From Sulfidibacterium sp964549335 (GTDB lineage Bacteria > Bacteroidota > Bacteroidia > Bacteroidales > F082), in contig CAZJUQ010000036.1 of assembly GCA_964549335.1 (NCBI GenBank), positions 55,674 to 119,673 of the forward strand: a DNA stretch of 64,000 nt. The letters are read 5' to 3'. Below, one piece after another: positions 60,228-64,000 of the stretch; position 1 is the first letter of the stretch, and the number at the start of each line of letters is the position of its first letter. Below the pieces are notes generated by a model. It did not search any database. It was not told where the DNA came from and was given only the letters and a program-made list of their open reading frames with translations. A program made the translations under genes and the position numbers.

Positions 60228-60241
60228 TGCAAACGTTTTAA
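60228..60241. promoter_or_regulatory. LacI-type operator-like site after the LacI gene
   Basis: TGCAAACGTTTTAA matches TGNAANCGNTTNCA except at the penultimate position. It lies 34 bases past the LacI stop and far from any start codon, so it could be an auxiliary looping site or chance. Confidence 0.35.
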
Positions 60242-60434
60242 ATTTAAGTTTCAAATAAATAACACCCCGTTTTTTTACCTCATGACCCTTTTTATTGCCG
60301 AATGTGTTTGGGGTATATCAAAAATATCGACTTTTACCGTGTGAAATAAAAACACCCCGCAACAAAACGGAGTGTAATCTCTCAAACAAGTGAGGTAATT
60401 TTCACTTATTGAGATAAGCTGTAATTGTCCATTC

Positions 60435-60466
60435 AAAAAATCCCGTTATTTTTAGCGGGGTTTTTT
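60435..60466. terminator. Bidirectional terminator between LacI and amylase genes
   Basis: AAAAAATCCCG (60435-60445) pairs with CGGGGTTTTTT (60456-60466) around an A/T-rich loop. A runs on one side and T runs on the other allow termination in both directions, as expected between convergent genes. Confidence 0.85.
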
Positions 60467-60470
60467 GTTT

Positions 60471-63284
60471 TTACATCTGTTTTACGACAAGTTTTCTTGA
60501 AATAGTTTTCCCGTTTGCCGTTTTCAGCAACACAAAACAGACCCCTTCGTTTAAGCCGTTCAGGTTATATTTCAATAGATTTTTTCCGCCTCTCATATTC
60601 CCTTTGAAAAGTGTTCTCGTTTTAATTCCCATCAAAGAGTAAACCGACACCTCTATATCTTGCCTCTCGGGAAGTGTCACCAGGATATTTACCGTCCCGC
60701 CGGTGGGGTTGGGAAATATTTTCATCTCCTCATCATTATAATTGACGTGCTCGTTCACACCAACCCACGGCATATCAATCTTTGCGGTGGTATAAATGTG
60801 GTATTCGCCCGGAAATAGCGTTAACCCCTGACCAACACCGGTTACCTCAATAGAGTCGTTGTTGAGCAAATCGTACCATGTACCCGTAGTTTGAAAACCG
60901 GGAGTTACTTCGGTTGTTTTCACATCGAAATTTCCCACTATTGTAACGTACATGTCAGGGCTGTTCAGGTGTATTGTTTTTGCAGGTCCTGAAACCGACA
61001 TTGAAAAATCGGAGGTATTGAAAACAGGCTCGTTTTGTTTAAGCCAATTTAAAATTGCATAAATGTCGTGCAGATGCCTGCGGTTTCCGGTATTGTAATA
61101 ATCCCACCTAACAGGTTTAGGCGATGTCCGGCACTCATCGCTAATTGTTCCGTTTTCGCAACGGTTTATGCTGTAATCGTATCCCAGTTCGCCGAACTGC
61201 CAAATCATCTTGGGACCGGGTACGGGAATAAAAAAGGCGGCAGCCATTTCGTTTCGTTTCAATGCCGTATTCAAGTCTTTTATGTTGTAGTTTCCGTTCG
61301 AATTCCCGTATTTAAGATTTTTATACATCAACCGCTCCTCGTCGTGGCTCTCCATATAACCCATAACATTCGGATATGCCCAACCTCTTTTTTTGTACGA
61401 TATCCATGAGAAATCGGAATTGGTATTCCAGCCCATTGTGGCTTCGTTGTAGTTGTAGTTTGAGTTTCCCCAAATCATCATACCGTAATTTGCCAAAACT
61501 TTCTCTTCCGAATTGGCGGTAAAATGCTCTAAAATGACATATGCGTCAGGTTTGAACGCCCAAATGGAGTCGGCCATACGTTTTAAAATATCTATTCTTG
61601 ATTGGTCGTAACCGTTGCCGTCGCCAGGAGTATTGGTAAACCCCTTTGTAAAATCGAAACGGAAACCGTCGATTTTATATTCCGACATCCAGTAGCGGTT
61701 AACGGAATCGACAAACCGTTTCGTATCGCTGCTTTCGTGATTAAAATCGTTTCCCCAACTGTATGTGGGATTGGGCGATGTGACATTAAACCAGGGATTA
61801 CCGGGTGCGGGACGATTGTGTTCAGCGTCCCAGTAAAGCATTGCCAAAGGACATGTGCCGTAAGCATGGTTCAAAACCATATCCATAATTACGGCAATTC
61901 CTTGCTTGTGGCATTCATCAATTAACTTTTTCAATTCGTTTTTGGGTCCGTAATATTTATCGGGAGCAAAATAATAATTAGGATTGTATCCCCAACTTAT
62001 ATTGCCCTCAAATTCGCTCACGGGCATAAGCTCTATTGCGGTAATTCCCAACTCTTTTAAATATTCCAGTTTGTTTAATACACCGTCAAAAGTGTGTGCA
62101 GCGGTAAAATCCCTGACCAACAATTCGTACACCACCAATTTGTCTGGAGCGGGAGGCGTAAAATTTTCCGTCTGCCAAATGTACGGCTCTTGCGAAGTTT
62201 GCAAAACGGCAGCTATTCCCGTGGTTTTTCCCTGAGGATATTGAATAAGTCCGGGATATGTGGAACTGCTGATATATTTATCGTTCCACGGGTCGCTAAT
62301 CTTGTCGGCATACGGGTCGCCAATGCGGATATCACCGTCAACAAGATATTGAAAAACATACTCCTTGCCGGGTATAAGTCCGTCTATCTCTTTCCAGAAA
62401 TGTTTTCCGTCGGGAGTTACGTTAAAGTAGCTATTCGTATCAACATCCCAACCGTTAAAATCACCAATGGCAAAAACATAATTCTTGCCGGGAGCATAAA
62501 GACTTAACACAACGGTTGTATCGCTTGTGTAATTTATTCCGTCTCTGATACCCGCGGGCAGTTGGGCCGTCACGGGAGGATATCTGACAAAAAAGCTTAC
62601 GGAATCGTGCGCCTCACCTTCATTATCGTATGCAGCGGCAACAATCAGATGCTTACCGTATTCGTTTGCCGTGTAACTGTACGAAAAGTTGCCGTTTGAC
62701 GTTGTCAAAACCGGTATGTTATCGATATACAAAACGGTGGAATCGGCATAACTGCTGCTACCGTTAATAAGAAGAGTATCATTGTGTTCGACAATACAGG
62801 GGCGCTGTTCGGGAAGTGTAATTTGTACATTCAATCCCTGAGTGTAAACATCATAAAAAATATCGCCTCCGGTTTCGGTCTTGCCCGTAAGCGAACCGTC
62901 GGAACTGCGAAAGACAAAAGCCAGTTTCAATACCGTCTCGCCCTCATTTATATTGTAATATTGTTTTATATCGGGGACTATTCTCAGTTGCCATAAATCG
63001 TCACCTATTTTAACCATTTTACATTCGGGTATATTTTGTGTCCAGCCGGCTTTCACGTGTTTCCAGTCAGAACCCGACGAGCTCTCGGTGGTTATCACAC
63101 CGGTATGGGCATATACATCGCCGCTGTATCCTGCCAAACCTCCGCTTCCCAACGAAGCATCAAAAGTTATTGTTACCGAGTCGTCTTCGGTAGGAAAAGG
63201 CGGATTGGCGGTTATCAATTGGGCTTGTATTCGGAATACCGTAAAAAACAATATGGTAATCAAGAGTGATAGTTGCTTTGTCAT
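60471..63284 (-). CDS. Secreted GH13 alpha-amylase family enzyme with T9SS type A sorting domain
   Basis: The 937-residue enzyme should hydrolyse starch-like alpha-glucans outside the cell. Order of parts: signal peptide (LLITILFFTVFRIQAQ), N-terminal beta-domains (about 23-250), a CBM48-like domain (YVFAIGDFNGWDV, EYVFQYLVDGD), and the GH13 barrel with ELMPVSEFEGN, MDMVLNHAYG, nucleophile D544 in DGFRFDF, acid E586 in VILEHF and D648 in MESHDEERL. The tail from about residue 855 (KIFPNPTGGTVNILV ... GLNEGVCFVLLKTANG) is a T9SS type A sorting signal. All catalytic residues are present. The exact linkage specificity is uncertain; pullulanase or maltogenic variants share this plan. Confidence 0.93.
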   Translation of the reverse strand: MTKQLSLLITILFFTVFRIQAQLITANPPFPTEDDSVTITFDASLGSGGLAGYSGDVYAHTGVITTESSSGSDWKHVKAGWTQNIPECKMVKIGDDLWQLRIVPDIKQYYNINEGETVLKLAFVFRSSDGSLTGKTETGGDIFYDVYTQGLNVQITLPEQRPCIVEHNDTLLINGSSSYADSTVLYIDNIPVLTTSNGNFSYSYTANEYGKHLIVAAAYDNEGEAHDSVSFFVRYPPVTAQLPAGIRDGINYTSDTTVVLSLYAPGKNYVFAIGDFNGWDVDTNSYFNVTPDGKHFWKEIDGLIPGKEYVFQYLVDGDIRIGDPYADKISDPWNDKYISSSTYPGLIQYPQGKTTGIAAVLQTSQEPYIWQTENFTPPAPDKLVVYELLVRDFTAAHTFDGVLNKLEYLKELGITAIELMPVSEFEGNISWGYNPNYYFAPDKYYGPKNELKKLIDECHKQGIAVIMDMVLNHAYGTCPLAMLYWDAEHNRPAPGNPWFNVTSPNPTYSWGNDFNHESSDTKRFVDSVNRYWMSEYKIDGFRFDFTKGFTNTPGDGNGYDQSRIDILKRMADSIWAFKPDAYVILEHFTANSEEKVLANYGMMIWGNSNYNYNEATMGWNTNSDFSWISYKKRGWAYPNVMGYMESHDEERLMYKNLKYGNSNGNYNIKDLNTALKRNEMAAAFFIPVPGPKMIWQFGELGYDYSINRCENGTISDECRTSPKPVRWDYYNTGNRRHLHDIYAILNWLKQNEPVFNTSDFSMSVSGPAKTIHLNSPDMYVTIVGNFDVKTTEVTPGFQTTGTWYDLLNNDSIEVTGVGQGLTLFPGEYHIYTTAKIDMPWVGVNEHVNYNDEEMKIFPNPTGGTVNILVTLPERQDIEVSVYSLMGIKTRTLFKGNMRGGKNLLKYNLNGLNEGVCFVLLKTANGKTISRKLVVKQM

Positions 63285-63307
63285 AATAAATCAATATAAT
63301 TTTTTTA

Positions 63308-63315
63308 CAAAAATA
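63308..63315 (-). promoter_or_regulatory. -7 box of the amylase gene
   Basis: On the minus strand TATTTTTG (63315-63308) matches the Bacteroidota -7 box, 23 bases before the ATG at 63284. No clear TTTG box is found at the usual distance, which would suit an activated or regulated promoter. Confidence 0.5.
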
Positions 63316-63402
63316 GGTGAAAACAAAAGGTGAAAAACATAACCTGCTTTCCCGGCAATTTATTTTTACCGTTAACAAAACCCGCTTGCCGTTTCTTGTT
63401 TC

Positions 63403-63416
63403 AACAAACGTTTGTT
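63403..63416. promoter_or_regulatory. 14-bp palindrome, LacI-type operator candidate for the amylase gene
   Basis: AACAAACGTTTGTT is a perfect palindrome with the central AAACGTTT typical of LacI/PurR/MalR operators. It is centred about 98 bases upstream of the amylase -7 box, so binding there would suit activation or looping more than simple blocking. Confidence 0.5.
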
Positions 63417-63943
63417 TAACGGTTTTTTTGTGCTTTATCCCGGCATTTGCACCTTAGCCGAAATCAATCGGTTTTCAGGGTTACCGTTCCGGCTATTTTA
63501 TCGCTACAAGTTCTCTAAAACCCTTTCTGTCAGCTGTTTTTGTTCCTGTATTATATGTTTTTGCAAATGTCTCTCCCCAAATGTTTTGTTTTTTTCTTTC
63601 CGGAATGAGAAAGTTTTCCCAAAGGGTTTCTGCAAGGCAAGTGCTAATAAAAAATTATCCGAAATTTCAGGTTTTCCTATTTCCCAAAAGGCTAAAATAT
63701 AACGGCATGAATAACTACTCACAAGATTTTTTAATGTTCTTTGTTACATTTCTTTTTTCTGAAAAAAAACAGACAAATTATCATAATGACCAAAAGTTAT
63801 AACCAAAAGTCATTGCAATAATCGTTATTGCTTTTGCACAACAATTGATTATAAAAATGAAAACCGGCAAAATTCAATACGAAAACGCAATAAAATAAAT
63901 AATTACGGAAATACCCTGCCCAAGGTAAAAAAATAAAATTGAG

Positions 63944-64000
63944 TTAATTTTTCTTTTTCTTCTTATTCATTTCGTTGATGGCGTTAATTTGCTGACAAGG
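63944..64000 (-). CDS. Probable 3' end of a gene entering from the right edge
   Basis: Reading the minus strand from 64000, an open frame of 18 codons ends at TAA (63946-63944) and gives PCQQINAINEMNKKKKKN. Lysine-rich tails of this kind are common at protein ends, and the frame direction matches the A/T-rich gap to the left. Too little is visible for a family assignment, and it could be chance. Confidence 0.35.
   Translation of the reverse strand, partial: PCQQINAINEMNKKKKKN

Larger units (their letters stand above)
60195..60470. other. Hairpin-rich gap between LacI and amylase genes
   Basis: No gene is visible in these 276 bases. They contain an operator-like TGCAAACGTTTTAA (60228-60241), two ACACCCCG copies (60262-60269 and 60352-60359), a hairpin pairing ACACCCCG (60352-60359) with CGGAGTGT (60368-60375), a second hairpin with arms at 60380-60393 and 60402-60414, and the terminator at 60435-60466. 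Three structures within 115 bases is more than convergent ends need. Confidence 0.55.
63285..63943. other. Intergenic stretch upstream of the amylase gene
   Basis: The 659 bases hold the minus-strand -7 box and the operator-like palindrome near the amylase gene. From about 63420 to 63943 I see only A/T-rich sequence with short open frames on both strands, none having a plausible start, composition or family resemblance. Confidence 0.55.

Noticed and set aside
63412..63722. Overlapping open frames of 96 (plus) and 72 (minus) residues near the right edge
   Set aside because: Both strands are open over the same bases, compositions are unusual (many Phe/Cys or basic residues), and there is no promoter or family resemblance.
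1..64000. CRISPR arrays, insertion sequences, phage genes, rRNA, toxin-antitoxin or restriction systems
   Set aside because: I looked for spaced direct repeats, transposase, integrase and phage motifs, rRNA segments and known defence motifs on both strands and saw none.

Overview
The window looks like chromosomal DNA of a member of the Bacteroidota, probably Bacteroidales or Marinilabiliales-like (order not certain). Evidence: a SusC/SusD pair, three proteins with type IX secretion (T9SS) sorting tails, DUF5723 and LytTR/TPR-kinase families, and repeated Bacteroidota-type promoters (TTTG, about 19-21 bases, then TAnnTTTG). Shine-Dalgarno-like leaders are few. Apart from one GC-rich island the base composition looks even, and I see no phage, insertion sequence, CRISPR array or rRNA.

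Layout. 0-0.6 kb: the end of a sugar N-acetyltransferase gene and a tRNA-Asp with its own promoter and terminator. 0.9-9.3 kb: a fatty-acid beta-oxidation operon (MarR regulator, fused hydroxyacyl-CoA dehydrogenase/enoyl-CoA hydratase, thiolase, acyl-CoA dehydrogenase, hot-dog thioesterase, acyl-CoA synthetase) behind a promoter bracketed by a 12-bp inverted repeat. 9.3-17.4 kb: housekeeping and envelope genes (priA, a THUMP RNA methyltransferase, ung, a family 2 glycosyltransferase, an M23 peptidase). 17.6-26.1 kb: a ROK regulator, SusC, SusD and a 772-residue protein joining a NagB-like domain to a PIG-L/LmbE-like deacetylase domain, read here as an amino-sugar uptake and catabolism locus.

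26.2-34.7 kb: a large lipoprotein with a DUF5723 protein, an LpxR-like lipid A deacylase followed by an ICMT-like membrane methyltransferase, an EamA transporter, wecB and a small lipoprotein. 34.76-34.92 kb is a 160-bp island of 70% G+C that looks like a dispersed repeat. 35.3-43.2 kb: a small beta-barrel-like protein, tgt (without its zinc cysteines), an LptF/G-type permease, a saccharopine dehydrogenase-like enzyme, radC and a LytTR/TPR-histidine kinase pair. 43.4-54.9 kb is secretion- and peptidase-rich: a giant T9SS beta-propeller protein followed directly by an 89-residue protein with a PID-CTERM-like tail, an M3 peptidase, recR, a MORN-repeat protein, an M1 peptidase and a T9SS subtilase. 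55-64 kb: an MDR oxidoreductase, gmk, yicC, a TPR membrane protein lacking the kinase expected of its architecture, and a LacI regulator convergent with a secreted GH13 alpha-amylase. Three LacI-type operator-like sites lie around this last pair. The right edge cuts a probable gene on the minus strand.

Together the genes describe a heterotroph that takes up glycans (ROK/SusCD/NagB-LmbE), degrades starch-like polymers outside the cell (LacI/GH13-T9SS), digests proteins and peptides (M1, M3, S8), oxidises fatty acids and remodels its envelope. I found no clearly new multi-gene defence or mobile system. The best leads are the NagB-LmbE fusion with a substituted catalytic glutamate, the T9SS/PID-CTERM-like pair, the LpxR/methyltransferase pair, the predicted LacI, MarR and ROK operators, very short predicted 5' leaders, and the GC-rich island.
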